From assembly GCA_965229685.1 (NCBI GenBank), contig OZ245920.1:1054001-1118000 (forward strand): a stretch of DNA of 64,000 nt. The letters run 5' to 3'. The translations under genes and the position numbers were made by a program. Positions 19,388 through 27,944 of this stretch are shown here, in pieces. The notes beneath the pieces were generated by a model, which ran no database searches, was not told the origin of the DNA, and saw nothing but the letters and a program-made list of their open reading frames with translations. This DNA comes from Pacificispira sp033344895. Lineage in GTDB: Bacteria; Pseudomonadota; Alphaproteobacteria; UBA8366; Aestuariispiraceae. The first letter of the stretch is position 1, and each line of letters starts with the position of its first letter.

Positions 19388-20767
19388 ATGAGCGTCGATG
19401 CTGGCCCCGAACAAAAGAACACTGCGTCACCGGGCAGCAATGCGGCCCGGACTACGGCAATTCTGCTGCAATTGGAAAAGGAGGCGCGGGCGGCCGACCG
19501 ATCCGATACGCTGGCCTTCGTCGCCGTCAATCGTACGCGCACCCTGTTAGTCTACGATCAGGCGGTGCTGTTGGTCGCCGCGGGGCGCAGATTGCGGGTT
19601 CGGGCCGTTTCAAATGTCGCCGTTCTCGACCGAAACGCGCCTTTCGTCGATTGGCTGGAAAGCGCCGCCCGGCGCGCCGGCCTCAACAGGCCGGAGGAGG
19701 ACAAGCCGCGAACTCTGGCGCCGGAGGATTTCGAGGCAAGGGATCGTGATGGGCTGCGCGAATTCTTCCCCGGCCATGTGCTTTGGGTGCCCTGGATTCG
19801 CGAAGGGCGGCTGATCGGCGGCCTCCTGCTGCGTCGCACCGCGCAGCCCTGGGCCGACCCCGAACGCCTGCTGCTTCAGAGCCTGTCCGACTGCCATGCC
19901 CATGCCTGGGACATGCTGTCCAGGGTTCGTGGCAAGGGGGATGGTCGGCGCCGGATGAAGCGGGCCATTGGCTGGGGTATGGCCGTCGTGGCGCTGGCTT
20001 CGCTGGCAATCCCGGTACCGCAGTCGGTGATTGCACCGGCCCGCATCGTCGCCAGGGATCCAGTCGTGATCGCCGCACCAATGGACGGCGTTATCGAGCG
20101 CGTAACCGTTGAACCCAATCAGCCGGTTGGGCCGGACGACGTTGTACTGCGCTATGTTTCGGCTGAGCTGGAGGCCGGTCTGGAAGTGGCGGAACGCGCA
20201 GTCGATGCTGCGGAGGCCGATCTGCGCCGTGCGCGACAGCAGGCTTTCGGCGACCCCCGCAGCAAGGCAGAAGTTGCGCTGAAGGAGGCGGAACTGGCCC
20301 TCAAGGAGGTAGAGCGGGATTACGGCCTGTATCTGCTGTCCCAGGTTGCCGTTCAGGCGGGCGCGGCAGGTGTGGCCATCTTTGCCGATTCCGCACGATG
20401 GCGCGGCCGGCCGGTTCAGACCGGCATGCACATCATGCAGATCGCCGATCCGGCGGCCGTGCGTGTCGAGATCGATGTTCCCGTGGCCGATGCCGTCGCC
20501 ATGGATGAAGGCGCCGAGGTCTCGGTCTTTCTGGATGTCGATCCCCTGCGGCCCTTGTCGGCCCGGCTTGAACGGGCCGCCTATGGCGCGGAGGAGACCG
20601 GTGATGGCGTTCTCGCATATCGCGCCTCCGCCGGGTTGGAAGATGGGGAGGAGGTCCCGCGGATCGGCCTGTACGGTACGGCGCGGATCTTCGGTGATCC
20701 TGTGCCGCTGGGACTGTTTCTGTTCCGCAAACCGCTGTCGGCGGTGCGTCAGTTCCTGGGGGTGTGA
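19388..20767 (+). CDS. GAF-like domain fused to HlyD-type membrane adaptor
   Basis: A 459-residue protein. Residues about 20-180 form a cytoplasmic GAF-like domain (LAFVAVNRTRTLLVYDQAVL, later GHVLWVPWIREGRLIGGLLL). A single transmembrane helix lies at about 193-210. The periplasmic part has a lipoyl motif (APMDGVIERVTVEPNQPVG), a coiled-coil hairpin rich in Ala/Glu/Arg (220-300) and a beta-barrel. This order suggests sensing or docking of a cytoplasmic partner coupled to the periplasmic adaptor. It lies 60 bases after the previous adaptor and 3 bases before the M50 gene, clearly in the same operon. GAF assignment is by fold pattern and is less certain than the adaptor part. Confidence 0.86.
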   Translation: MSVDAGPEQKNTASPGSNAARTTAILLQLEKEARAADRSDTLAFVAVNRTRTLLVYDQAVLLVAAGRRLRVRAVSNVAVLDRNAPFVDWLESAARRAGLNRPEEDKPRTLAPEDFEARDRDGLREFFPGHVLWVPWIREGRLIGGLLLRRTAQPWADPERLLLQSLSDCHAHAWDMLSRVRGKGDGRRRMKRAIGWGMAVVALASLAIPVPQSVIAPARIVARDPVVIAAPMDGVIERVTVEPNQPVGPDDVVLRYVSAELEAGLEVAERAVDAAEADLRRARQQAFGDPRSKAEVALKEAELALKEVERDYGLYLLSQVAVQAGAAGVAIFADSARWRGRPVQTGMHIMQIADPAAVRVEIDVPVADAVAMDEGAEVSVFLDVDPLRPLSARLERAAYGAEETGDGVLAYRASAGLEDGEEVPRIGLYGTARIFGDPVPLGLFLFRKPLSAVRQFLGV

Positions 20768-20770
20768 CCG

Positions 20771-22915
20771 ATGGCAATCGCCGACTCCGCAGGGCTAGCG
20801 GCGGGCGACACCGACGACCGGTTGCCGCCGCTTCGCGATGACCTGAAACTGCTGCCTGCAGCGCCGGACAGGTCGGGACAGCCTGCCTGGACGATCTTCG
20901 ATCCGGTACGCAACCGATACTTCAGAATTGGGCCGGAAGCTTTCGAGTGCCTGATCCGCTGGTCCGTCGGAAGTGTCGGCCGGCTTGTGGAAATGGTCCG
21001 GACACAATCGGTCTATGCCCCGGACGAGGGGGCGGTGTCAAAACTGATCGCCTTCCTGCAAAGCAATGCATTGCTGGTGCGGGCGGATTCTGATGTCGCC
21101 GCATCCTTCGGTCGAATTGCCGAGGCCGGACAGCAGGCCTGGTACAAGCGTGCGGTTCACAACTATCTGTTTTTTCGGATCCCGCTGGTTCGGCCGACCC
21201 AATTCCTGCGGGCGACCCAGCCCATCGCGGATTTCGTCGCCTGTTCGGCCGTCCGGTACACAATTCTGGCGTTGGGTGTGCTGGGGCTGTTCCTTGTCAG
21301 CCGTCAGTGGGATGCCTTCGTGACGACCTTCCTGGGATATCTGAACTGGCAGGGCGCGGTTGCGATCGCCCTGACACTCACCCTGACGAAGATCCTTCAC
21401 GAATTGGGGCATGCCTACGCAACGACCCGCTATGGCGGTCGCGTGCCGACCATGGGACTGGCCTTTCTGGTGCTCTATCCAGTGCTCTATACCGATACAT
21501 CGGATGCCTGGCGCATGACGTCGCGCAGGGCCCGTCTGGCGATTGGGACGGCAGGAATTCGGGTTGAACTGGCAATTGCGCTGCTGGCGACCTTTCTCTG
21601 GTCCTTTCTGCCGGACGGCCCGGTCCGAAGCGCTGTCTTCCTGTTGGCGAGCGCGACCTGGATTTCCACGCTGCTGATCAACCTCAGTCCGTTTCTGCGG
21701 TTCGACGGGTACTACATTCTGTCGGACTGGCTCGACATTCCCAATCTTCAGCCCCGGGCCTTTGCGCTGACGCGATGGTGGCTGCGCGAGGTGCTGTTCG
21801 GGTTCGGGCTTCCGATGCCGGAGCCCTTTGCACGGTCGACACGCCGATTGCTGATTGCCTACAGCATCGGTACCTGGATTTATCGCTTCTTCCTGTTTCT
21901 GGGGATCGCGCTGCTGGTCTATCACCTGTTCTTCAAGGTTATCGGGATCGTCCTTTTCGTAATCGAGATCGTGTATTTTATCCTGCTGCCGATCATTAAG
22001 GAGATCCGGGCGTGGGGACAGTTGCGATCCCATGCCAGACCGACCGTGAACATCGTGGTTTCCCTTTCGGTTCTGGGCTTCCTGATCTGGCTTTTCGTCA
22101 CGCCATGGCAGACGGAAGTGGCGGCGCCGGCATTGGTTGAATCCCGTGTCAGCTCCGAAGTGCTGAATGCCATTCCGGCCCGTGTTCGATCGATTGAGAT
22201 CAGGGAAGGGCAGGCGGTAACTGCCGGTCAGCCGCTTGTCCTTCTGGAATCGCCGATGCTGCTTTCGGCGCTGTCCGCCAATGCCGCACGTCAGAAGGCC
22301 GTTACTCTGCAACTGGGTCGCGCCCGTACGACCGACGAGGGCCGTGGTGACGTTGCACGCCTTGAAGAGGAACTGCGCGGCCTGCAATCGTCGCGATCCC
22401 GGATTGAGGCCCGCATGTCCCGTCTAACGGTCTCTGCCCCCGGGGATGGGGTGTTCCGCGACCTCCCTGCAGGGCTCATGCCGGGACAATGGATTGCGGG
22501 CGGGACCTTGCTGGGGCGGGTCGTGTCCTCCGATGCCCGGATGCTGGCTTATGCCGATCAGGCCGATCTGCCGCGCCTTCGCGAAGGTGCCGAGGTTCGG
22601 TTCATTCCGGAGGATCCTTCTCGTGCATCGATTGGCGGTACGGTCCGGCGGATTGACGGGCTGGGCGCGGAGAGACTGTCCAGCGCGCATTTTTCGGCGT
22701 CCTTCGGGGGCGGAGTCGCAGCGCGGCAGCAGGCGCAGGACCGGGAATGGGTTCCGCTCAACGCCGTTTATCGGATCGAGATTGCCCTGAATGAGGCCCT
22801 GACCCTTGATCGTCCACTGCGCGGAACCGCGCAGATCGAGGCACCGCCGCAGAGCCTGGTGACGCGGGTCTGGCGGTCCGTCGGGGCCGTGCTGGTGCGG
22901 GAGTCCGGTTTCTAG
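20771..22915 (+). CDS. M50 (site-2-type) metalloprotease fused to HlyD-like adaptor domain
   Basis: A 714-residue polytopic inner-membrane protein. Residues about 20-110 resemble a PqqD-type peptide-binding domain (TIFDPVRNRYFRIGPEAFE). The M50 core has HELGH with H210, E211 and H214, and a distal Asp at D312 in RFDGYYILSDWLD. Several transmembrane helices follow; after the last one (about 430-455) comes a lipoyl/barrel-sandwich adaptor section (IEIREGQAVTAGQPLVLLES) with a coiled coil. Such fusions accompany large repetitive proteins and lack ABC ATPases. It could cleave or hand over the adhesin, or act as the inner-membrane part of the exporter; which of these is unknown. Confidence 0.9.
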   Translation: MAIADSAGLAAGDTDDRLPPLRDDLKLLPAAPDRSGQPAWTIFDPVRNRYFRIGPEAFECLIRWSVGSVGRLVEMVRTQSVYAPDEGAVSKLIAFLQSNALLVRADSDVAASFGRIAEAGQQAWYKRAVHNYLFFRIPLVRPTQFLRATQPIADFVACSAVRYTILALGVLGLFLVSRQWDAFVTTFLGYLNWQGAVAIALTLTLTKILHELGHAYATTRYGGRVPTMGLAFLVLYPVLYTDTSDAWRMTSRRARLAIGTAGIRVELAIALLATFLWSFLPDGPVRSAVFLLASATWISTLLINLSPFLRFDGYYILSDWLDIPNLQPRAFALTRWWLREVLFGFGLPMPEPFARSTRRLLIAYSIGTWIYRFFLFLGIALLVYHLFFKVIGIVLFVIEIVYFILLPIIKEIRAWGQLRSHARPTVNIVVSLSVLGFLIWLFVTPWQTEVAAPALVESRVSSEVLNAIPARVRSIEIREGQAVTAGQPLVLLESPMLLSALSANAARQKAVTLQLGRARTTDEGRGDVARLEEELRGLQSSRSRIEARMSRLTVSAPGDGVFRDLPAGLMPGQWIAGGTLLGRVVSSDARMLAYADQADLPRLREGAEVRFIPEDPSRASIGGTVRRIDGLGAERLSSAHFSASFGGGVAARQQAQDREWVPLNAVYRIEIALNEALTLDRPLRGTAQIEAPPQSLVTRVWRSVGAVLVRESGF

Positions 22916-22921
22916 AATTGA

Positions 22922-22946
22922 CCATCCGGTGAATTTTATCGGATGG
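22922..22946. other. Inverted repeat after the export cluster
   Basis: CCATCCG and CGGATGG form a perfect 7-base stem around an 11-base AT-rich loop, seven bases after the M50 stop and 65 bases before dmdA. There is no T-run after it, so it could be a weak terminator or an operator for dmdA. Confidence 0.4.
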
Positions 22947-23010
22947 CATCCGCGAGCGATCCCGTGTTCAGTACGCCGCGACGATAAACCCAGCCCGGCA
23001 CGGAGGTTTC

Positions 23011-24120
23011 ATGAGCGCACCGCTGCTTTCCATTTCCCGCCGCACCCGAACGACACCTTTCACGCGCCGTGTAGCTGCCGCCGGGGTGAAGGCCTACACG
23101 GTGTACAATCACATGCTTCTGCCCACCGTGTTCCGGTCGCTTGAGGAAGATTATCATCACCTTCGGGAAGCGGTGCAGATCTGGGACGTTGCCTGTGAGC
23201 GCCAGGTCGAGGTGCGTGGGCCGGACGCTGCGCGTCTGGTACAGCTTCTGACGCCGCGCGATCTCTCCGGCATGCAGGTTGGTCAATGCTTCTACACGCC
23301 GATGGTGGATGAAACCGGCGGCATGCTGAACGACCCGGTAACTCTGAAACTTGAGGAAGACCGTTTCTGGGTCTCGATCGCGGACAGTGACCTTCTGTTG
23401 TGGGTCAAGGGGCTGGCCGCCGGCATGCGCCTGGATGTTGCCGTCATCGAACCGGACGTCTCCCCCCTGGCGGTTCAGGGACCAAAGGCGGAGGACACCG
23501 TCGCCGCGGTGTTCGGTGACCGGGTTCGGTCGATCAAATTCTTCCGCTTCGAGCCGATGCTGCTGGGCGATCAGGAATACATCGTTGCCCGATCCGGCTA
23601 TTCGAAACAGGGCGGCTTCGAGATCTATCTGCAGGACAGTGCCCATGGGGAAGCCCTGTGGGATGCGATCGTCGAAGCCGGGGCGCCGCACGACATTCGG
23701 GCCGGCGGGCCAAATCTGATCGAGCGGATCGAGGGGGGATTGCTGTCCTACGGCAACGACATGACGCGGGAGAATACCCCCCATGAATGCGGACTGGGTC
23801 GCTTCTGTCAGACGGCCGATGCGATCGGCTGTATCGGTCGCGATGCCCTGATCCGGGTGATCATGGAGGGCCCGCAGCGACAGATCCGCGGTTTGCGGGT
23901 GGATGCGCGCGGACTGCCCTTCGCCGTCGAACCCTGGCCGATCACGGTACAGGGGCAGGCCGCCGGGCAACTGACGTCCGCGGCTTGGTCGCCACGCCTT
24001 GAGACAACGGTTGCCATCGCTATGATCGAACGGGAGTTCTGGGACGCGGGGACTGCCGTCACGGTCGCGACGCCGGACGGTCCGCGCCCGGCGGAAGTGG
24101 TCGATCTGCCTTTTGAGTGA
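23011..24120 (+). CDS. dmdA: Dimethylsulfoniopropionate demethylase
   Basis: Tetrahydrofolate-dependent enzyme of the GcvT fold that demethylates DMSP to methylmercaptopropionate. The 369-residue protein has the DmdA-type opening (SRRTRTTPF..RV.AAGV) and YTVYNHMLLPTVF, plus GGMLNDPV, VSPLAVQGPKA, ARSGYSKQGGFEIY and LLSYGNDMTRENTP, which match DmdA rather than glycine-cleavage T protein. Start has a GGAGG ribosome site. The downstream gene acuI is the usual partner in marine alphaproteobacteria, which strengthens the call. Enzyme activity has not been shown here; a close dimethylglycine-type aminomethyltransferase is the main alternative. Confidence 0.9.
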   Translation: MSAPLLSISRRTRTTPFTRRVAAAGVKAYTVYNHMLLPTVFRSLEEDYHHLREAVQIWDVACERQVEVRGPDAARLVQLLTPRDLSGMQVGQCFYTPMVDETGGMLNDPVTLKLEEDRFWVSIADSDLLLWVKGLAAGMRLDVAVIEPDVSPLAVQGPKAEDTVAAVFGDRVRSIKFFRFEPMLLGDQEYIVARSGYSKQGGFEIYLQDSAHGEALWDAIVEAGAPHDIRAGGPNLIERIEGGLLSYGNDMTRENTPHECGLGRFCQTADAIGCIGRDALIRVIMEGPQRQIRGLRVDARGLPFAVEPWPITVQGQAAGQLTSAAWSPRLETTVAIAMIEREFWDAGTAVTVATPDGPRPAEVVDLPFE

Positions 24121-24157
24121 GGTCCGGCCTGGAACGACGTCTTGCAGGAGAAAAGCG

Positions 24158-25150
24158 ATGTTCAAAGCCGTACTGGTCGAAAAGTCCGATGACGGGGCGG
24201 TCTCTGCCGCGGTCAAGGAGCTCGATGAAGCGCAGCTTCCCGCCGATGGGGACGTGACCGTCGCCGTCGAATACAGCACGGTGAACTACAAGGACGGCCT
24301 GTGTGTTACCGGAGGCGGCGGCCTGGTGCGGAACTTTCCGCATGTGCCGGGTATCGATTTCGCCGGGACGGTCGAAGCGTCGGACGACCCGCGCTACAAG
24401 CCGGGCGACAAGGTTGTCCTGACGGGCTGGCGGGTCGGTGAAGTCTGGTGGGGCGGCTATGCCCAGAAGGCGCGGGTCAAGGCGGACTGGCTGGTGCCGT
24501 TGCCTGATGGGCTGACGACACGTCGGGCAATGGCTGTTGGTACCGCCGGTTTTACCGCCATGCTGGCAGTCATGGCACTTGAAGCACATGGCTTGCGGCC
24601 CGGTGGTGCCCCCGTGCTGGTCACCGGCGCTGCAGGCGGCGTCGGGTCCGTGGCAACGGCCATCCTGGCCAATCTGGGGTATGAGGTCGCTGCCGTCACC
24701 GGACGACCGGAAACGGAAGATTATCTGAAGGAACTGGGGGCATCTCAGATCGTTCCGCGTGACGACCTGGCGGAGCCGTCCGGCAAGCCGCTGGAACGCG
24801 AAACCTGGTCGGGTTGCGTGGATGCTGTCGGCGGCGCCATGCTGGCCAAGGTCCTGACACAGATCGTCTATGGCGGTTCCGTTGCCTCTGTGGGGCTGGC
24901 CGGAGGCGCCAAGCTTCCTGCCACCGTTATTCCCTTCCTGCTGCGTGGGGTGAATCTTCTGGGGATCGACAGTGTCATGCGACCGTATGACGACCGCGTC
25001 GAGGCATGGAAACGTGTCGGAACGGACCTGCCGATGGAAAAGCTGGATGCGATGGTGGTCGAACACGGTCTTTCGGACGTCCTTGATCTCGGGCCCGCGA
25101 TCCTGAAGGGGCAGGTCCGCGGGCGTGCCGTAATCGACGTGAACGCCTGA
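24158..25150 (+). CDS. acuI: Acryloyl-CoA reductase (NADPH)
   Basis: Medium-chain oxidoreductase that reduces acryloyl-CoA to propionyl-CoA, removing the toxic product of DMSP cleavage or 3-hydroxypropionate metabolism. The 330-residue protein has the AcuI/YhdH signature (VEYSTVNYKDGLCVTG, HVPGIDFAGTVE, GWRVGEVWWGGYAQKARV) and a nucleotide-binding VTGAAGGVGSVA motif. The internal ATG with AGGAG upstream was chosen; an upstream in-frame codon overlapping dmdA is unlikely. It follows dmdA by 37 bases, the dmdA-acuI arrangement known from marine alphaproteobacteria. Confidence 0.93.
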   Translation: MFKAVLVEKSDDGAVSAAVKELDEAQLPADGDVTVAVEYSTVNYKDGLCVTGGGGLVRNFPHVPGIDFAGTVEASDDPRYKPGDKVVLTGWRVGEVWWGGYAQKARVKADWLVPLPDGLTTRRAMAVGTAGFTAMLAVMALEAHGLRPGGAPVLVTGAAGGVGSVATAILANLGYEVAAVTGRPETEDYLKELGASQIVPRDDLAEPSGKPLERETWSGCVDAVGGAMLAKVLTQIVYGGSVASVGLAGGAKLPATVIPFLLRGVNLLGIDSVMRPYDDRVEAWKRVGTDLPMEKLDAMVVEHGLSDVLDLGPAILKGQVRGRAVIDVNA

Positions 25151-25220
25151 TTGCGAAGCCGCTGACCGCGACGCCGTGGCACCGATTGCATCCTGAAACG
25201 ATGCAGTTCACAATCGGGCC

Positions 25221-25466
25221 ATGACGGATATCGGTTCCCCATCCAATTCCCGCATTCAACCCCGCCCCGGTAGCGGAATGGCCCAGGGCTTGGCGCCCGG
25301 CCGTGGCGGTCGTGCCGGCGCGAAAGGCAGCGGCGGGGCGCCGGACGGATCGGCGGAACTGGAAGGAGCGATGCAGCGTCTGCGCACCCTGCTGGCATTC
25401 GACGGTGATGGGGGCCCGCGACAGGATGTCCGCATGCGCGGATTTTATCTGAATATTCTGGTTTGA
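25221..25466 (+). CDS. Hypothetical small protein
   Basis: A possible 81-residue protein, Gly/Ala/Arg-rich in the first half. The second half (LEGAMQRLRTLLAFDGD, then a GFYLNILV end) looks more ordered and protein-like than the overlapping frames. No domain recognised, no signal peptide. It lies in the gap between acuI and a response-regulator gene with only a weak ribosome site. It may be a real small gene or a chance frame. Confidence 0.4.
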   Translation: MTDIGSPSNSRIQPRPGSGMAQGLAPGRGGRAGAKGSGGAPDGSAELEGAMQRLRTLLAFDGDGGPRQDVRMRGFYLNILV

Positions 25467-25600
25467 TAGCCGAAACATGCGGTTTGCAGCGGCGGTCAGG
25501 GCCGGATCACATATTCTGACTTGCGTTTAAAGAAATTATTCAGAACCCTTCGCCTAACTATAGGTCGCTGTGGGGCATCGGGTGAGGCAGGGAACGGTAT

Positions 25601-26668
25601 ATGGCGCGGCTGGATTTTTCTAAGCTTTCGGTTCTGGTGGTCGAAGACAGCGCATTCATGCGCTCTATTTTCATCAACGTCCTTCGGGCCCTGGGGGTGG
25701 AGCGTCTGATTATCGCTGAAGACGGCGAGCAGGCGATCAAGATCATGGCGCCGTCGCAAGGTTCCAAGGCGCAGATGGTCGGCATGTCCGGCATCGATGT
25801 CGTGATTTGCGACTATTTCATGCCGACCGTCGACGGCGCGATGTTCATGCGCTGGCTGCGGCGATCTGAAAGATCGCCGGATCGGTTCCTGCCGACCATC
25901 ATGGTCTCGGCCGCGGCGGATCTGGAAGTCCTGTTCACCGCGCGGGATGCCGGGGTGGATGAGTTCCTGGCGAAACCCTTTTCCGCCGACAAACTGGCCC
26001 AGCGGCTGGCCGCCGTGATCGAACATCCGCGTCCCTATATCTATACGCCGCGCTACTTCGGACCCGACCGTCGACGCCGCAGCAAACCGGTCAACAGCGA
26101 GCGGCGGGTTCTGAGCAAGGACGATATTGAGACCGTCTATTCCGGCAAGGAAATGTCGGCCCTCAAGAACAGCACCAAGATGGTCTGGGAGTTCCGAATC
26201 CCCCGTGGTCTGAAGCGAAAACTCGCCGGCGCGTCGACGGGCGATCCGGACGAGCCCGCCTTCGATCCGGGCCTCATCGAGGCCGCGGAGCAGAAGATCG
26301 CCAACATGGAGGGCGATTATGCGGACTGGGTGGCAAACTCCATCGAGGAACTGACCCAGGCTCATCACCGGGCGCTGGAGGAGCCGGAGCGCGGCGTTCA
26401 CCATCTGAAGACGATCAACGATATCGCCCACGAGCTGCGCGGACAGGGCGGGATCTTCGGGTATCCGCTGATGACGCAGTTCGGCAAGTCGCTTTATGAC
26501 GTTACCGGGGATGAAGCGCAGATATCCGCACCACTACTGGACCTGATTGATGCGCATATCGATCTGATCAAGGTCGTCACCAAGCAGAAGGTGAAGGGGG
26601 ACGGCGGTTCCGTCGGCCAGCAATTGCTGAAAAGTCTTTCCGAGGCAAAGAAGAAATTTTCGGTTTGA
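25601..26668 (+). CDS. Response regulator with C-terminal HPt-like domain
   Basis: A 355-residue cytoplasmic signalling protein. A CheY-like receiver covers about residues 9-140 with acidic pocket E15/D16, phospho-acceptor D71 in VICDYFMP and conserved K125 in LAKPFS. A basic linker (GPDRRRRSKP) follows. Near the end HHLKTINDIAHELRGQGGIFG resembles an HPt phosphotransfer helix with candidate H277 (only the central part is shown by these motifs). There is no DNA-binding domain and no histidine kinase beside it. It may relay phosphate to or from a kinase encoded elsewhere, possibly in motility control given the chemoreceptor 1.3 kb downstream. Confidence 0.85.
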   Translation: MARLDFSKLSVLVVEDSAFMRSIFINVLRALGVERLIIAEDGEQAIKIMAPSQGSKAQMVGMSGIDVVICDYFMPTVDGAMFMRWLRRSERSPDRFLPTIMVSAAADLEVLFTARDAGVDEFLAKPFSADKLAQRLAAVIEHPRPYIYTPRYFGPDRRRRSKPVNSERRVLSKDDIETVYSGKEMSALKNSTKMVWEFRIPRGLKRKLAGASTGDPDEPAFDPGLIEAAEQKIANMEGDYADWVANSIEELTQAHHRALEEPERGVHHLKTINDIAHELRGQGGIFGYPLMTQFGKSLYDVTGDEAQISAPLLDLIDAHIDLIKVVTKQKVKGDGGSVGQQLLKSLSEAKKKFSV

Positions 26669-26831
26669 TGGATGCGGACATTCTTTCCGTAAATTTCATA
26701 GGCGTTTTGACGCAACAAATGAATTCCGCCGTTGATCCATCCGTTCAAGACCGCTAGAGAGACGCGGTTTTGGCGGGTCTGCCGCCGTTTTTGAAAATCG
26801 ACATACGCACACCAGAGGGGAGCGCTCAACC

Positions 26832-27851
26832 ATGCGCGTCTATTACGACCGCGATGCGGACGTTAATCTGATCAAGACCAAGAAGGTCGCCATCGTCGGC
26901 TTCGGTAGCCAGGGACATGCCCATGCCATGAACCTGCGGGACAGCGGCGTAAGCGACATCGTCGTCGCGCTGCGCGAAGGCTCCGCCACCCGCAAGAAGG
27001 CCGAAGCGGCCGGCTTCAAGTGCATGACCGCGTCGGAAGCCGCGGCCTGGGCCGATGTCGTCATGATGCTGACACCGGACGAACTGCAGGGCGATATCTA
27101 TCGCGACGAACTGCACAGCAACATGAAGGAAGGCGCGGCGATCTGCTTCGCGCATGGCCTGAACATCCATTTCAACCTGATCGAAGCGCGCGCCGACCTG
27201 GACGTCTTCATGATCGCGCCGAAGGGCCCGGGCCACACCGTGCGTTCGGAATATCTGCGCGGTGGCGGGGTCCCGACCCTGGTTGCGGTCGACCGTGACG
27301 CCTCCGGCAATGCGCTGGAAATCGCCCTGTCCTATGCCTGCGCCAATGGCGGCGGCAAGGCCGGCATCATCGAGACCTCGTTCAAGGAAGAATGCGAAAC
27401 CGACCTGTTCGGTGAGCAGGTCGTCCTGTGCGGCGGTCTGGTCGAGCTGATCCGCGCCGGGTTCGAAACCCTGGTCGAAGCCGGCTACGCGCCGGAAATG
27501 GCCTATTTCGAGTGCCTGCACGAAGTGAAGCTGATCGTCGACCTGATCTATGAAGGCGGCATCGCGAACATGAACTACTCGATCTCCAACACGGCGGAAT
27601 ACGGCGAATACGTTACCGGCCCGCGGATCATCACGGACGAGACGAAAGCCGAAATGCGTCGGGTGCTGAACGATATCCAGACCGGCAAGTTCACCCGCGA
27701 CTGGATGCTGGAGAACAAGGTCAATCAGACCAGCTTCAAGGCGACGCGTCGCCTGAACGATGCCCACCCGATCGAGGAAGTCGGCGAGAAGCTGCGCGCC
27801 ATGATGCCCTGGATTTCGGAAAAGGCTCTGGTCGACAAGTCGAAGAACTGA
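26832..27851 (+). CDS. ilvC: Ketol-acid reductoisomerase (NADP+)
   Basis: Second common step of branched-chain amino acid synthesis: isomerisation and NADPH reduction of 2-acetolactate or 2-aceto-2-hydroxybutyrate. The 339-residue protein is a class I enzyme, with the Rossmann motif GFGSQGHAHAMNLRDSG near residues 18-34, the MIAPKGPGHTVR loop and the metal/substrate region FSTxDE-equivalent ECLHEVKLIVDLIYEGG. Ribosome site AGGGGAG precedes the ATG. It is monocistronic here, with a strong terminator after it and 163 bases of upstream DNA. Leucine genes leuC/leuD lie 11 kb away. Confidence 0.98.
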   Translation: MRVYYDRDADVNLIKTKKVAIVGFGSQGHAHAMNLRDSGVSDIVVALREGSATRKKAEAAGFKCMTASEAAAWADVVMMLTPDELQGDIYRDELHSNMKEGAAICFAHGLNIHFNLIEARADLDVFMIAPKGPGHTVRSEYLRGGGVPTLVAVDRDASGNALEIALSYACANGGGKAGIIETSFKEECETDLFGEQVVLCGGLVELIRAGFETLVEAGYAPEMAYFECLHEVKLIVDLIYEGGIANMNYSISNTAEYGEYVTGPRIITDETKAEMRRVLNDIQTGKFTRDWMLENKVNQTSFKATRRLNDAHPIEEVGEKLRAMMPWISEKALVDKSKN

Positions 27852-27879
27852 GCCTGATCTCAGGTCGCCTGAAAAGAAC

Positions 27880-27909
27880 CCCTCTTCCGGTTGGAAGAGG
27901 GGTTTTTTG
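27880..27909 (+). terminator. Rho-independent terminator of ilvC
   Basis: A 10-base perfect stem (CCCCTCTTCC / GGAAGAGGGG) with a GGTT loop, followed by a run of six T. It also lies at the 3' end of the convergent chemoreceptor gene. Confidence 0.93.
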
Positions 27910-27944
27910 ATGGCGTTGGTCCCCGATGAGCCGGGGGGAGACCG

